Origin: Argopecten irradians
Lineage: Eukaryota; Mollusca; Bivalvia; Pectinida; Pectinidae
Direction of reading: 5' to 3'
Assembly: GCF_041381155.1 (NCBI RefSeq)
Contig: NC_091141.1
Span: forward strand, 22,092,828-22,156,827
Length of the DNA stretch: 64,000 bases
A program made the translations under genes and the position numbers. Below, in pieces: positions 24,915-38,161 of this stretch (positions within the stretch are counted from its first letter, which is position 1; every line of letters begins with the position of its first letter). Below the pieces are notes generated by a model, which did not search any database, had not been told where the DNA came from, and saw nothing but the letters and a program-made list of their open reading frames with translations.

Positions 24915-25596
24915 ATGTTTGCTATACCACCTCGGACAACGGCCAAAGTAGGTATACGTAGATCACCAGGTGTAGCGGAAATGAATCCGGCGTCTCTATG
25001 CTTATTGTTACTTATGTTTGGGTTGGCTTATCGAGTGGAAGGTAAATAAACTCATTATTTATTATCAGAAACAAATATCATTATATTGAAAAACATTGTT
25101 GAATTGATAAATATATGCTAGCATATTGATATATGGGGTAAATCTACATAGATAATAAAATATAAGTTTGAAGTCATACACAGCTATTGGTGTCTTTACT
25201 TATAGCGCTTTTACATAAAACAATGATAAATAATCAGGACGAATATTTTTCTTCTGTCATTTTCTTCTAGGAAAGTATCTATCTAAACTGATAGCATCCC
25301 ACATTACAGCTACAGATGTCGTGCTAACCATAAAACAGCAATCTAAACTTTATATAGTATCAAATTAACTATCTAGAAAACGAAAAATAGGAGTAAAATA
25401 CAAAAATCATATAAACGAAAGATTAGTATTATAATCTTTTACTGTTTTTATAACAGCTCGTGGCTACCTAAGTAGGAGACCGCGCCCTCAAACAGACCTG
25501 CCGCCAGACGGGATGCCAAAACTGGCTCAAAGGAACAATCCCGCGAAACATGTACAATTCCCGATGTTCTATTGGTCCGATCCCGGCGACATGTAG
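24915..25596 (+). CDS. Small secreted peptide precursor, 2 exons, unrecognised
   Basis: Model: exon 1 from ATG 24981 (or in-frame ATG 24915) to 25041, donor AAG/GTAAAT; exon 2 25457-25596 after the acceptor TTTTTATAACAG. Phase 1 at both borders gives 66 aa (88 with the upstream ATG). The N-terminus MNPASLCLLLLMFGLAY is a convincing signal peptide directly after the internal Met, which favours 24981 as start. The mature part is polar, has no cysteine, carries one dibasic site (LSRRPRP), is Pro-rich and ends FPMFYWSDPGDM. This architecture fits a neuropeptide or other small secreted factor. I do not recognise the family and there is no amidation glycine-dibasic motif. The two exons join without a stop, but two short exons could do so by chance. 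The stop lies only 45 bp before a large repeat insertion. Confidence 0.5.
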
Positions 25597-25646
25597 ACAG
25601 GAAACATACCTCACAAGTAAATCCGGAGCAAGGTGTAAAGGATGTG

Positions 25647-27720
25647 TATGGTGGCATATAGTCCGCTAAACCTGCCTATATTATTAGGCTTTTTTTTTTT
25701 TTTTTTTTGCCTAATATATAGTCAGCTCGCGGTACCTCTTAAAAATGTGAAATCGTAGGCCAGATTTGGTCTACGCTACGTCAGCGGCATATTTCTAATA
25801 TATCGTCCATGCAATGCCGGGAAAACGTACACATACCTTTATATTAGGATCTTATGTACTCCTTTGCCCCCATGTTACATCCCATTTATGAAATTAAACA
25901 ACTGTGTACAATGAAATACTTTTTAAGAGGTACCGCGAGCTGACTATATATTAGGCAAAAAAAAAAAAAAGCCTAATAATATAGGCAGGTTTAGCGGACT
26001 AGGTGGCATATGTCTGCCATCGATTTGCCGACTTACGACTTAATAATGTCGACATCGTTAAGGCATTAAGTCGACATCATATCGATAGATGTCAACATAA
26101 ACAGAAGAATATGTCGACTTACCACATGTACATGACCACATAACGAGTCCAAGATATTTATGTAGACAGTCGGTAACTCGGCGATTAATGTGTGTATGCT
26201 CGGGTGTGACACCGACTTGTCAGTTATTGATGTCGACATCTAAACTAAAAGATGTCGACATCTGGTCTTGAAAGTGGAAATCAAAGGCCACCCTTTCATA
26301 AAGCACTGTGTATATGCAGCAAAAGCCATACAGCAGAGATCGACGTTGATTGTTAATTAAAGTTTTTATTTATTTGATTTAAAAAAAAAAATGTGATCCT
26401 GCACATCCCGGCCATGAAACTGTAGCCTGCGTGTACGTAGCTGTTAGCCCGAGCTAAGGAAGTGTACAACGAATTATTAATATATATAACCGTGTGTTGA
26501 AAATTCGTTTCAAAGCTGTGTGTGTGTTTTGTTGATTGCCATTCGTACCAAGTCCATGTAGAACATACCGTCCTATACTATATTAAAAGAATGAATGGAA
26601 AAAAAATAAAAAAAAGATTTTTTTATGTTGTATTTTCTTGTGAATCCCGAAAAATACCAGTTACGTAATTTACAAGCCAAAAAGGTCACAGTACAGGTAC
26701 ACAATACACATTGGGAAACCAGCTTTACTTGTTAGCTTGGCCTGTCCATATATATATAATATACATAAATATTTACATTCCTCGATACACTTATATAAAG
26801 GCACAACAAATTTTTGTTAAGGTCTCAATGGTCAGATACATCCTTTGGGCTAAAAATCCTCCAGGGACGCGGTTTTAAACTCCCAACTCGCGATACATCT
26901 GCATCTATTTTTCGTAGTAAAAACATGCATTCTTTGTAGTCAAACGTAGTAAAAAAAAGTCACGTGCTTGTACCACATTCATGCCATTGGCCGGAATATA
27001 CAATTGTATTATGGGTAACTAGTGATCACGTGATTTTGTGTTTACTTCCAAATATGGTGATAGTTTGCTTGCCATTTCTTCGGGGAAATTGATTTATTTG
27101 AAAATATTTAGACTCCAAAATGCTATTAATATTGCATGCATATCATTTTGACTTGCACATATGCACTGTTTTACTATAAATAATGAACTGAAATGAGTTG
27201 TAAAACTGCCATTTTCCCGTTTTGTAAATAAATGATACAATACGAATTGACCAATTCAATAGGTCTAACCGTCTAATCTAAAATCAGCGAAGATCGGCTA
27301 CTCCCGGCTAAATTCGTAGAATTCTAAATTTATATTTATATATATTATTACCTGCTTTATGGTTCAGAACATATACATATAACACAGAGAAAATAAGATC
27401 TTCTTCAAAAGGCCTATGTAATTATGTATAAATACCAGGTCAGAGAAATCACTCTATTTGGAAGTAAACACACACTCATGTGATCACTAGTTACCCACTA
27501 ATACAATTCCGTATTTATTTCAGCCAATGGCATGAATGAGGTATAATCACGTGATTTGTTTTACTACGTACGTTTTACTACAAAGAACGCGTGTTTTGTA
27601 CCATTATGGGGGAAATCCTCCGCGGATCGTTGTTTCATTTCTACCATTTGAAATTGTTAGCAATACTATCATATCATAGTTTATTTTCCATATTATTTCC
27701 AAACAAATAGTATAAGCTTC
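25647..27720 (+). repeat. Left outer arm of the 15.2-kb complex
   Basis: After the interrupted terminus come GTCGAC-rich sequence with the self-complementary GATGTCGACATC, the segment with TCAAAGGCCACCCTTTCATA, and a sub-element with its own inverted repeats (about 26.85-27.05 and 27.46-27.63 kb, containing CCATTGGC and ACTAGTGATCAC). Its inverse is at about 39.2-40.9 kb. Confidence 0.85.
25659..26001. mobile_element. 343-bp foldback transposon with 9-bp target duplication
   Basis: Termini TAGTCCGCTAAACCTGCC and its exact inverse, with TIRs of about 85 bp that include a long T run / A run. Flanked by GGTGGCATA at 25650-25658 and 26002-26010. The 9-bp duplication with long TIRs fits a Mutator-like non-autonomous element. 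It interrupts the left terminus of the 15.2-kb complex; uninterrupted termini are at 35020 and at 40877. Confidence 0.9.
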
Positions 27721-28088
27721 CGCATAGCCCACTTAGCTTTTTGGGAATCTAATACATACATGTATGTACACATATACTAAGAAACACGGGTTTATGTGCT
27801 TACATGGCAGCTTCCCGCCTGGTAAATTGGGACCCTAACTGATTATGCTTCGGTAGGTTCCGTACGAAAATGTATCATTTTGTTTGTCAGAATAACTCTT
27901 CATAGATTGAAAGGTCTCAAGGCCCTCTACCAATATATTGTGAATTTCATGGCCCTGGGGTCTCGGAATTTTCCCCAGGGGATAGGGTCTGTACCATAGT
28001 TTATATAGGGAGTCTGTTGTGGTGGTACCAAAGTTTCTTTAAAACTTTCTTTTAATGTGCTAAATGCTGGGGAGCTAGAGATAGTAAA

Positions 28089-29798
28089 GGATCCATCACT
28101 GGGCCATTTTTCGTTACTTAGCATTTTTTAGACAATTTTTTGCTCGCTTTGCGCGTCGCATTTCCTAAATGTTCCAGCACGTAATGTTCTAATACCTTTA
28201 ATAATAATAAATTTAACAGACACATTGAGAATCTTGACGACTAAAAATTGCCATCAAGGGGATTCTTGACTATTTACATAAATTGTTTCTTTAAATAATT
28301 ATATTGTTTATATGTTTCTAAGCAAGACAATTTAATCATAATATTCATTTTTTTATTTTCTTTTTTTAGTTAATAACAAACTTTGTGGACTGATGGTGTG
28401 ACAAGATAGTTATGTTCCAGAATTCGTGCTGGGTTGAATACTCGTGATATTATGACGACATTCACAATTATCATTTTGTAAAATGCAGGTAAATGTAAAT
28501 AAGAAAAATTACCACGTTAAGAACGCATTAAAATCCTCAAAATACACCGTAAAAACTCATATTGGCCATTCCAAAATCGTAATATTTTTCGCGGGGGAGG
28601 ACCCCCGGACCCCCAGAACACCAATAGTCTCGCGCATTCGGCGCTCGCAAAATCATTCAAAATTCGTAATTTTTTCCGGGGGGAGATTCCCAGACCCCCA
28701 AAACAACCAAAAGCTCGCGCATTCGGCGTTCAGCAAAATTCATCAAAATACATCGTAAAAAATTATCTTCTGCCATTCTAAATCGTAATATTTTTTTCCC
28801 AGGAGAGACCCCCCGGACCTCGGAAACACCAAAATTCTCGACGCATTCGACGCTCGCACGCCATTTTTGCTTATTCATTGTATTTACTGTTAGCGTCGCC
28901 AATGATGATGGTTGTGTAAAAGGTTTTTTATATGTAATTGATTTGTGAGGGAAAAGGATATATATGTATATATGGTTGTGTGTGTTTTAAATTTATCTCC
29001 CCATGTGTGTCACTGTTGCAAATGTACATTTTGGCCTCTTGGCAAACATACAGTGTCTGTTGTAAAAACAATTTTAGACAACCTAATTTCTTTACATATA
29101 ACCATAGAACACTCATTACTTGGAACATGTTATTTGAGGCCATTAGCGATGCGGGGATGATAGGAATACAAAAAGTTTGTTCTCTAATACAATAGATCTT
29201 GACACTATGTGCCATGTCACAGGGCTGAGACTTATTTAGTTGTTTTATTGTCATATGCAAAAACATATGTTTATATAACCTGTGCTTATCGTGTATTCAG
29301 GTTGAGCAGTTAGAGCATAGTATATCCGTCATTGCTACTTCTGCTCATTTATCATATCTCATCCATTTGTATACAATTCAAAATTTTAACAACTTCTTAT
29401 TATAAACAACATCGGTTTTTATAATTTTACTGCAATTACAGAACACAACATCAAATCAAATTTATAATTCTTGAATATTTGCTGTTATTGATTTTAATTT
29501 TTTTTGAAAAATTTTCAGCAAAATATACACATTGTTTTCATATTGCAAATTAAACACACATCTTGTTGGATTAAAATATTTGTTATGACAATCATAATTG
29601 AATCTTTTAGAAAAAAAATGAAAAATTCAAGTTCATGTTTTAATCAAGGGAGATATAATTCCGTTTTTGAAGGATTTTCCAACCAAAGTGGAAAAGTTTA
29701 AGATTAATCAGAGATTTACTATTTAAATCTATGGAATTATATTAACTTCCCATGCATTATTTTAACCAAAATTTAGCCTGGTACATTAACACAAAGTT
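28089..29798 (+). repeat. Direct-repeat unit, copy 1
   Basis: Collinear with 31915-33433: CGCATTTCCTAAA, ATTATATTGTTTATATGT, GACGACATTCACAATTATCA, a short internal tandem of about 75-bp units (GACCCCCGGACCCCCAGAAC, CTCGCGCATTCGGCG), and ending AGCCTGGTACATTAACACAAA. This copy is longer by about 190 bp, mostly through scattered one- to few-base insertions. Open frames inside it (for example 28483-28758) cross the GC-rich tandem and are not credible genes. Confidence 0.85.
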
Positions 29799-31914
29799 TT
29801 TTTTGTAACTTTTTTTTATTTTTTCCAGATATATTCTCATACAACAGTAATACATTTCCTCATCCTTACTTGGGGGTAAACAAACATACTTTTCAATATG
29901 AATTATCATATCCTTATTCTCTCTTTTATTTTTATCTTAACACACACAAACACACACACTATCACACCCTGGGGAAACAAATAAGTTTTTAGATGTCATA
30001 ATACCATTGAAACTATTAATGTCTTTTTCCTGAGGTGAATGATATCCCGTTGGTATCGATTCTTCTAGTCATGAGATGTTAAACAAATCTCTGTTAAGTC
30101 TGTGTTATTTCAATGATTATCTAATTTATCCCTCAGTCGGTGTAAATTCCTTAAATCTGCTGTGTGTTAAAAGATTGTTACACCATTATTTACTTTAATG
30201 AATTCTCAAAATTGGAAACAAATATAAAAAATAAAAGCCAACTTCCTTAAAAATAACTGAAAAGTGAGGCAAAGCAGCATATATATAGTCGGAGTGACGT
30301 TGGGATATACATGTTTAGATATCCGGAAACTGTTTGCAAATATACATTGTAAATTAGCTGCAATATTGTAGCTCAAAAGACTTTTAGACAGAAAATGGTG
30401 TCGTCTTTAGAGCTACAATTGGTGCCTATTACTGCTAATGGAGCAAAGTAATGATTATGCAAACCATTATAAAACGTTTATTTGCATTTCATCTTACTTG
30501 TTCGATATCGCTTACTTACTAGACAATAAAACTGAACCACATAGATTATCAAATTCCCACCGAGGCATTATTTTGTTACGTAATACATATGAAGGTCTTT
30601 CTGAAGGGAATTTTTACGGCAAGTCCAGAAATTGTGAAAATGACGCCGAGTGAGCGGTACGGTAGATATTAAGAATGTTAGTTATGTTTGTTTTGGACAA
30701 AAATAATGAAAATGCAAGTATACGCATAAAATAATTGGAAACTTACAAAAAAGTATAGAAAACTGTGCCCGAATGATTTTCGACACACAGGGACCAATTT
30801 GTACCCGTAGCAGGCCTGCTACGTATATTCGTTCTAATTGTAAATGTGATATGCAATGTATCCAAAACCAATGTAAATTACCGATTAATTAAATAACACA
30901 GAAAAAAATACCTTTATAATTATGAAAAATCTGTCATTATGCAATGCGCATTAACCTGCATCCTTATTTTGAGATATAGATTAAAACAAATCATTTTATT
31001 TTAAAAACAAAGCATATTACTTATATATCTTAAGTAATTAAAATATTGTAAAAAAATGTAAATTATTGATTAATTAAATAACACAGAAACAAACTCTTTA
31101 TAATTATGAAAAAATCTATCATCATGCAATGCACATTAACCTCCATCCTTATTTTGAGACATAGATTAAAAAAATCATTTTATTTTAACAAAACATATTA
31201 CTTACATATCATAAGGTTTACATTTGGTACAGCCAAATTCACACATCATTTTTTTTTAATTTATAACATCATAAGAATTGTATTTTAATTTTATACAGCT
31301 AAATTCTGCTTCCCTTCTTACCTTTACACCTGGAATTAATCGACATAATTGATATAGACTATAGCCAACTTTTACACAGGTAAACTCAGGTAAAGTTTTT
31401 ATAGCAAAAATAACATGTTGGCTGAGTGGGAATGAACCTTGATAAATATGTTGGCGTTCAGAGAACACCCCGTTTATATAGGGAAACACATTTATGAGCA
31501 TTATTTGCTCAATTTTCATAGGAAACAGATGCAATTGAATCAAATACTCTTCATATATTAAAAGGTTAAATGGGTATCATCACTGGCTGATTTCATGGGC
31601 CTGATAGGCCAAATATATGGTACTTATATACAGTGTATGTATTTGTTTCATTCTTTATCCGAACTCGGGTGACCAATCGGAAAAAAAACATGCATGGCTG
31701 ACAGGTGGCTATGTGTTTTGTTATTCCTGCTATATAGACTTCATTTTTAGTTTTCCCATGTTATAAAACATTTCCAAGAGGAAAGAAAAAGGTAAAGAAT
31801 AACAGAAATAGAGAAAAGATCCATCTTTTATTGGCATGATTTACATCAGTCAGTAGTGGGTACCAAGTTCATTAAACTTTTTAAATGTGCAACTGCAGAG
31901 GCGTAGGAAGAAAA
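29799..31914. other. AT-rich middle segment of the complex
   Basis: No gene recognised. A CA-repeat tract lies near 29940-29960. At 30883-31215 there is a diverged tandem duplication, period 185 bp, starting GATTAATTAAATAACACAGA. Confidence 0.6.
30883..31215 (+). repeat. Diverged tandem duplication, period 185 bp
   Basis: Copies start at 30883 and 31068 with GATTAATTAAATAACACAGA, followed in both by TTATAATTATGAAAAA, ATGCAATGC and CATCCTTATTTTGAGA. Confidence 0.8.
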
Positions 31915-33433
31915 GGATCCTCCTGCACATTTTTCGTACTTCATTTTAGAAAATTTTGCCGCTTTGCGGCGCATTTCCTAAAAGTTCAAGCACGTAATGT
32001 TCAAACCTTTAATAATAAAAATTAAATACACATGAACTAGACTAAAAATGTCCATCAAGGGATTCTACTATTTCAAAAATGTTTCTTAAAATATTATATT
32101 GTTTATATGTCTAAGCAAGACAATTAAATCAATTCATTATTTTTTTTTAGTTAAACAACAATGTGCTGATGGTGTGAAGTCGTATGTTCAGATCGAGCAG
32201 GGTTGCATAATGATATGACGACATTCACAATTATCATTTCTAAATGCAGGTAAATGTAAATAGAAAAATTACCACGTTAAGAACGCATTAAAATCCTCAA
32301 AATACACCGTAAAACTCATATTGGCCATTCCAAATCGTAATATTTTTCGCGGGGGAGACCCCCGGACCCCCAGAACACCAAAGTCTCGCGCATTCGGCGC
32401 TCGCAAAATCATCAAAATCGTAATTTTTTCCGGGGGAGATCCCCAGACCCCCAAAACACCAAAATCTCGCGCATTCGGCGTTCGCAAAATCATCAAAATA
32501 CATCGTAAAAATTATCTCAGCCATTCTAAATCGTAATATTTTTTTTCCAGGAGAGACCCCCGGACCTCCAAACACCAAAATCTCGACCCTTCGACGCTCG
32601 CACGCCATTTTGCATATTCATTAATTTCCTGTTAGCGTCGCCATTGATATGGTTGTGTACAAGGATTATATGTAATGATTTATGAGAAAAAGTATATAAA
32701 GTATATATGGTTGTGTGTTAAATTTATCTCCCCCTGTGTGACCTGTTGCAATTGTCTTTTGGCCGGCAACATCCAGTGTCTGTTGTAAACAATTTACAAC
32801 CTTCTTAATAACCAAGATCCTCATACATGGACATGTTATTGGGCCATAGCATGCTGGGATGAAGGAATACAAAGTTTGTTCAAATCAATGATCTTGACCT
32901 ATGTGCCAAGTCACAGGGCTGAGACATATTTATTTGTTTGTTTAAAAGCAAAACATTATTTATAACTGTGCATATCGGAATTCAGGTGACTGTTAGACAT
33001 ATATATCCGCATTGCCTTCTGCTCATTCTCAACTCTCATCCATTTGTAAACAATTCATATTTTAACAAACTTCTTCTCCACAACACGGTTTTTTCTCATT
33101 TTACAGCAAGTACAAAAACAACAACAATCAAATTATAATCATGAATATTTTGTATTGATATTAATTTTTTTGCAAATTTTCAGCAAAATAAACATGTTTC
33201 AAATTAAATTAATACACATTTTTGATTAATATATTTGATCTGCATTCATTATTGAATTTTAAAAAAAAAATGAAAAAATTCAAGTTTTAATCAAGGGAGA
33301 TAAATCCGTTTTGAAGGATTTTCCACAAAGTGGAAAAGTTAAGATTAATCAGAGATTTACTATTTAAATCTCTGGATTAATTAACTTCCCATGCATTATT
33401 TAACCAAAATTTAGCCTGGTACATTAACACAAA
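31915..33433 (+). repeat. Direct-repeat unit, copy 2
   Basis: Same order of landmarks as 28089-29798. Its 3' part (32.93-33.43 kb) also recurs inverted at about 38.37-38.99 kb, so the unit belongs to the arm system of the complex. Confidence 0.85.
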
Positions 33434-33437
33434 TTTA

Positions 33438-36400
33438 TTAGATGAAGTAATTGTCGAGTATATATACATGAACTTTGACATCTGCCATGGCACAACATGT
33501 AATCTTCAATTTATCAATGTTTCACAATCAAAGTCTACTCTAAGCCTTCTGTTTCAAATGGTGGAAATGAAACCACGATCCGCGGAGGATTTACCCCATA
33601 ATGGTACAAAACACGCGTTCTTTGTAGTAAAACGTAGTAAAACAAGTCACGTGATTATACCTCATTCATGCCATTGGCCGAAATAAATATGGAATTGTGT
33701 TAGTGGGTAACTAGCTATAGTGATCACATGAGTGTGTGTTTACTTCCAAATAGAGTGATTTCTCTGATCTGGTATTTATACATAATTAGGCCTTTTGAAG
33801 AAGATCTTATTTTCTCTGTGTTATATGTATATGTTCTGAACCCTAAAGCAGGTAATAATACATATAAATATAAATTTAGAATTCTACGAATTTAGCCGGG
33901 AGTAGCCGATCTTCGCTGATCCTAGATTAGACGGTTAGACCTATTGAATTGGTCAATTCGCATTATATCATTTATTTACAAAACGTGGAAATGACACTTT
34001 TATAACTCATTTCAGTTCATTATTTATAGTAAAATAATACATATGTGCAAGTCAAAATGATATGCATGCAATATTAATAACATTTTGGAGTCTAAATATT
34101 TTCAAATAAATCAATTTCTCCGAAGAAATGGCAAGCAAACTATCACCATATTTGGAAGTAAACACAAAATCACGTGATCACTAGTTACCCATAATACAAT
34201 TGTATATTCCGGCCAATGGCATGAATGAGGTATAAGCACGTGACTTTTTTACTACGTTTTTACTACAAAAAATAGTTGCAGATACAATGTTTATCCCGCG
34301 TTTGGAGCTAAAACCGCGTCCCGCGGGAGGATTTTTAGCCCAAAGGTTGAATCTGGCCATTAAGACCGGTACCGTAACAAAAATTCGTTGTGCCTTTATA
34401 TAAGTGTATCGAGGGATATAAATATTTATGTATACATGTATATATGGACAGGGCAAGCTAACAAGTAAAGCTGGTTTCCAAATGGGTATTGTGTATCTGT
34501 ACTGTGACCTTTATGGCTTTTAAATTACGTAACTGGTATTTTTCGTGATTCGCAAAAAAATGAAATCTTGAAAAAATCATTGTAATATAGTATAGTACGG
34601 TATGTACCATATGGACTTGGTACGAATGCTAATCCACAAAGCACAAACACAGCTTTTAAACGAATTTTCAACCCACGGTTATATATATTAATAAATGATT
34701 ATGGCCAAGAAGATGGAAATTTGTTGTACAAAGCAGAGTCCTTTTGCACTCTAACTTCCTCAGCTAGGACTAACAGTTACAATGTGTACATACACGCAGG
34801 CTACAGCTGCGTGGCCGGGATGTGCAGGATCAAAATTTTTAATTTTGAAATCAAATAAATAAAAACTTTTCTGAATTAACAAAATCAACGTCGAACTCTG
34901 CTGTATGGTGCCTTGCTGCATATACACAGTCCCCTATGAAAGGGTGGCCTTTGAATTCCACTTTCAAGACCAGATGTCGACATCTTTTAGTTTAGATGTC
35001 GACATCAATATCTGACAAGTATGGTGGCATATTTCTGCCATCGTGTTATTTTAGGTCGAGTTATGTAACGTAACTTTGCCGAGATAATGATGTCGACCTG
35101 TCGAGTTAAATCATGACTTGTTGAGATATTTATGTCGGCAAGTCGACTTAGATCACGGAAAGTCAACTTACATCCTGGAAAATTGACTTATACCTTATTA
35201 CAACGAGATCCACGATAGTCTGTCGCGATAGTGTAGCTCGACTTTCCAATATGAATATGTGGATTTGTCGTGTTAAAACTCATCTTACCGACATAAATAT
35301 CTCAACAAGTCATGTTATAACTCGACTGGTCAACATAACCATCTCAACAAGTCATGTCATAACTCGAATTGCCGACATAACTATCTGGTCAAAGCTGAGT
35401 TACCCTAAGTCGACCTAAACTAATTTGATGGCAGAAATATGCCACCATAGAAATCAACATCTGGTCATGAAAGTGGAATTCAAAGGCCATCCTTTCATAG
35501 GGCACTGTGTATATGCAGCAAGGCGCCATACTGCAGAGTTCGACGTTGATTTTGTTAATTCAGAAAAGTTTTTATATATTTGATTACAAAATTAAAAATT
35601 GTGATCCTGCACATCCCGGCATGCAGCTGTAGCCGTGGGTTGAAAATTCGTTTAAAAGCTGTGTGTGTGCTTTGTGGATTAGCATTCATACCAAGTCCAT
35701 GTGGTACATACCGTACTATACTATATTACAATTATTTTTTCAAGATTTCATTTTTTTGAATCACGAAAAATACCAGTTACGTAATTTAAAAGCCAAAAAG
35801 GTCACAGTACAGATACGCAATACCCATTTGGAAACCAGCTTTACTTGTTAGCTTGCCCTGTCCATATATATACATAAATATTTACATCCCTCGATACACT
35901 TATATAAAGGCACAACGGTCTTAATGGCCAGATTCAACCTTTGGGCTAAAAATCCTCCCGCGGGACGCGGTTTTAGCTCCAAACTCGGGATATATCTGCA
36001 TCTATTTTTGTAGTAAAAACGTAGTTAAAAAAAGTCACGTGCTTATACCTCATTCATGCCATTGGCCGGAATATACAATTGTATTATGGGTAACTAGTGA
36101 TCACGTGATTTTGTGTTTACTTCCAAATATGGTGATAGTTTGCTTGCCATTTCTTCGGAGAAATTGATTTATTTGAAAATATTTAGACTCCAAAATGTTA
36201 TTATTATTGCATGCATATCATTTTGACTTGCACATATGTATTATTTTACTATAAATAATGATCTGAAATGAGTTATAAAACTGTCATTTTCACGTTTTGT
36301 AAATAAATGATATAATAATTCAATAGGTCTAACCGTCTAATCAAGGATCAGCGAAGATCGGCTACTCCCGGCTAAATTCGTAGAATTCTAAATTTATATT

Positions 36401-36830
36401 TATATATATTATTACCTGCTTTAGGTTTCAGAACAAATACATGTACATATAACACAGAGAAAATAAGATCTAATACCAGGTCAGAGAAATCACTCTATTT
36501 GGAAGTAAACACACACTCATGTGATCACTAGTTACCCACTAATACAATTCCATATTTATTTCGGCCAATGGCATGAATGAGGTATAATCACGTGACTTGT
36601 TTTACTACGTTTGACTACAAAGAACGCGTGTTTTGTGCCATTATTGGGAAAATCCCCCGCGGATCGTGGTTTCATTTCCACCATTTGAAACAGAAGGCTT
36701 AGAGTAGACTTTGATTGTGAAACATTGATAAATTGAAGATTACATGTTGTGCCATGGCAGATGACAAAGTTCATGTATATATACTCGACAATTACTTGAA
36801 ACATCATCTAATATTTACAGTTAGTGGTGA
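33438..36830. repeat. Central palindrome, arms about 1.4-1.6 kb around a 430-bp MITE
   Basis: Left arm 33438-35019 is the inverse of 35450-36830: both carry CTTTGATTGTGAAACATTGA or its inverse, the CCGCGGATCGTGG block, CCATTGGCC, ACTAGTGATCAC and TCAAAGGCC. Within each arm there is a smaller inverted repeat (in the left arm about 33580-33755 versus 34149-34335). The open frames at 33468-33686 and 36556-36807 are the same sequence on opposite strands, so they reflect the repeat and not two genes. Confidence 0.85.
35020..35449. mobile_element. 430-bp GTCGAC-rich MITE at the centre of the palindrome
   Basis: Termini TATGGTGGCATATTTCTGCC and its inverse (GATGGCAGAAATATGCCACCATA). The interior is rich in TCGAC and TGTTGAGATA-like phrases. 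Its termini equal those of the whole 15.2-kb complex, so it is a family member. The six bases flanking it (GACAAG, GAAATC) do not match. Confidence 0.8.
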
Positions 36831-38161
36831 ATTGATAGTATAAACCAGATTTCAACCAAAGGCTACTCAACTTTATTTCTCGATAGATTGAGTATGTCAC
36901 GCGCAATTTGGAGCCGCGCGGATGAATTTATGATGGTCCAAATCAGAAACTTTTGGTGTTTTCAGTAACCGAACGTACGTTCGATGAACATGTACATGTA
37001 TCAAAATAGGTTTGAACACATATACATGTACGTGTGTAAATACAAATGTAGAAAAGTTACATTGTTTATGTTACTACCGTACCTCTTTGAGCAATGCTTC
37101 CGTGCGTATGATAAATAAACAATGTTGTACAATGTACAGTTTTGCACATTCCGATGACGTCGCAATGTTTACATGTTGTGTGTCTGTGAGTCTGTGTTGT
37201 TCTCTACAACATGTAGCCTAGATCTACATTATATTCGTATTTTTAACATCTTTGGTTGTACGCGAATGGATAAGATATGTCAGAACACGTCAGTATTTGA
37301 GTTGGATAAGTGTAACCAAAACGACCTAGCACGACAATGCATTTTTGTTCACCTCGGCGGACAGACAAGTCCTGTACGTTATCTAACTTAGAATCTACTG
37401 TGAATCGGCGAGAGTAGGACTTACATACACAATGTACGTTTGGGTGTTTCGAAATATCAATGAAACGGAATCCTTCAATTGTAGCTTTACAATACTTGTA
37501 ATAGATACCTCTAATATTTATTGAAGTGTTTAAAACAACAATATAAATATAGCTAACATTTTGAGAGCGGTACAGTAAACGTTTACAGTAGTGGGCCTAC
37601 CTGTGTTTGTACATGTTCCTCGAAACGACGTCCGATACATTTGAAAATCTCTAAAATCCGGAAAGAATGACATGGAACTATGTAAACATCCGTGTATTCA
37701 AGAAATTTCAAACGTGAACTGATTAAGTAGAACTCAAGTGATCACAAAATTGAAGAAACTCTCTGTTTGTCACACCTCCTTGACACAGGCGGTTTGAATC
37801 GGACGCCGCGTCACAACTACGTTAAATATCCTGCCACGTTATGAATTGTGTAAGCGTGTGAAATCATACGAAGCAAAATATTAAAACCAAACTGCTTTGC
37901 ACCATGGTGTTTTTAACAACAGATAAATAAAATGATTTATAGTTCCATACCGGGAAAACCTCAGATATATGCTTCATCAGACGGAACTCATTTTATTGGT
38001 ATGTTCATTGATAAATTGGCGGGAATTTCCGCCACTTCAAGTGGCTGTTCGAAATGCCTGTCGGAACCAAACGATATAATTCAATTTTAGTCTTATAAAT
38101 GCCATAAACACTATTAAGGGTAAATTTTGAGCTATGAAAATAATAGTTAAGACTGTAAATA
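36831..38161. other. Inner unique segment of the complex
   Basis: No gene recognised. Contains the palindromes GAACGTACGTTC near 36972 and GGCGGGAATTTCCGCC at 38018-38033; the latter includes an E2F-like core. Confidence 0.5.

Noticed and set aside
28483-32608. Open frames with GDPRTPRTP-like repeats on both strands
   Set aside because: They are translations of the GC-rich short tandem GACCCCCGGACCCCC inside a repeat and appear on both strands in several frames.
33468-36807. Two similar frames containing NFDICHGTTCNLQ / NFVICHGTTCNLQ
   Set aside because: They are the two arms of the central palindrome read on opposite strands. No domain, start context or splice signals were seen.
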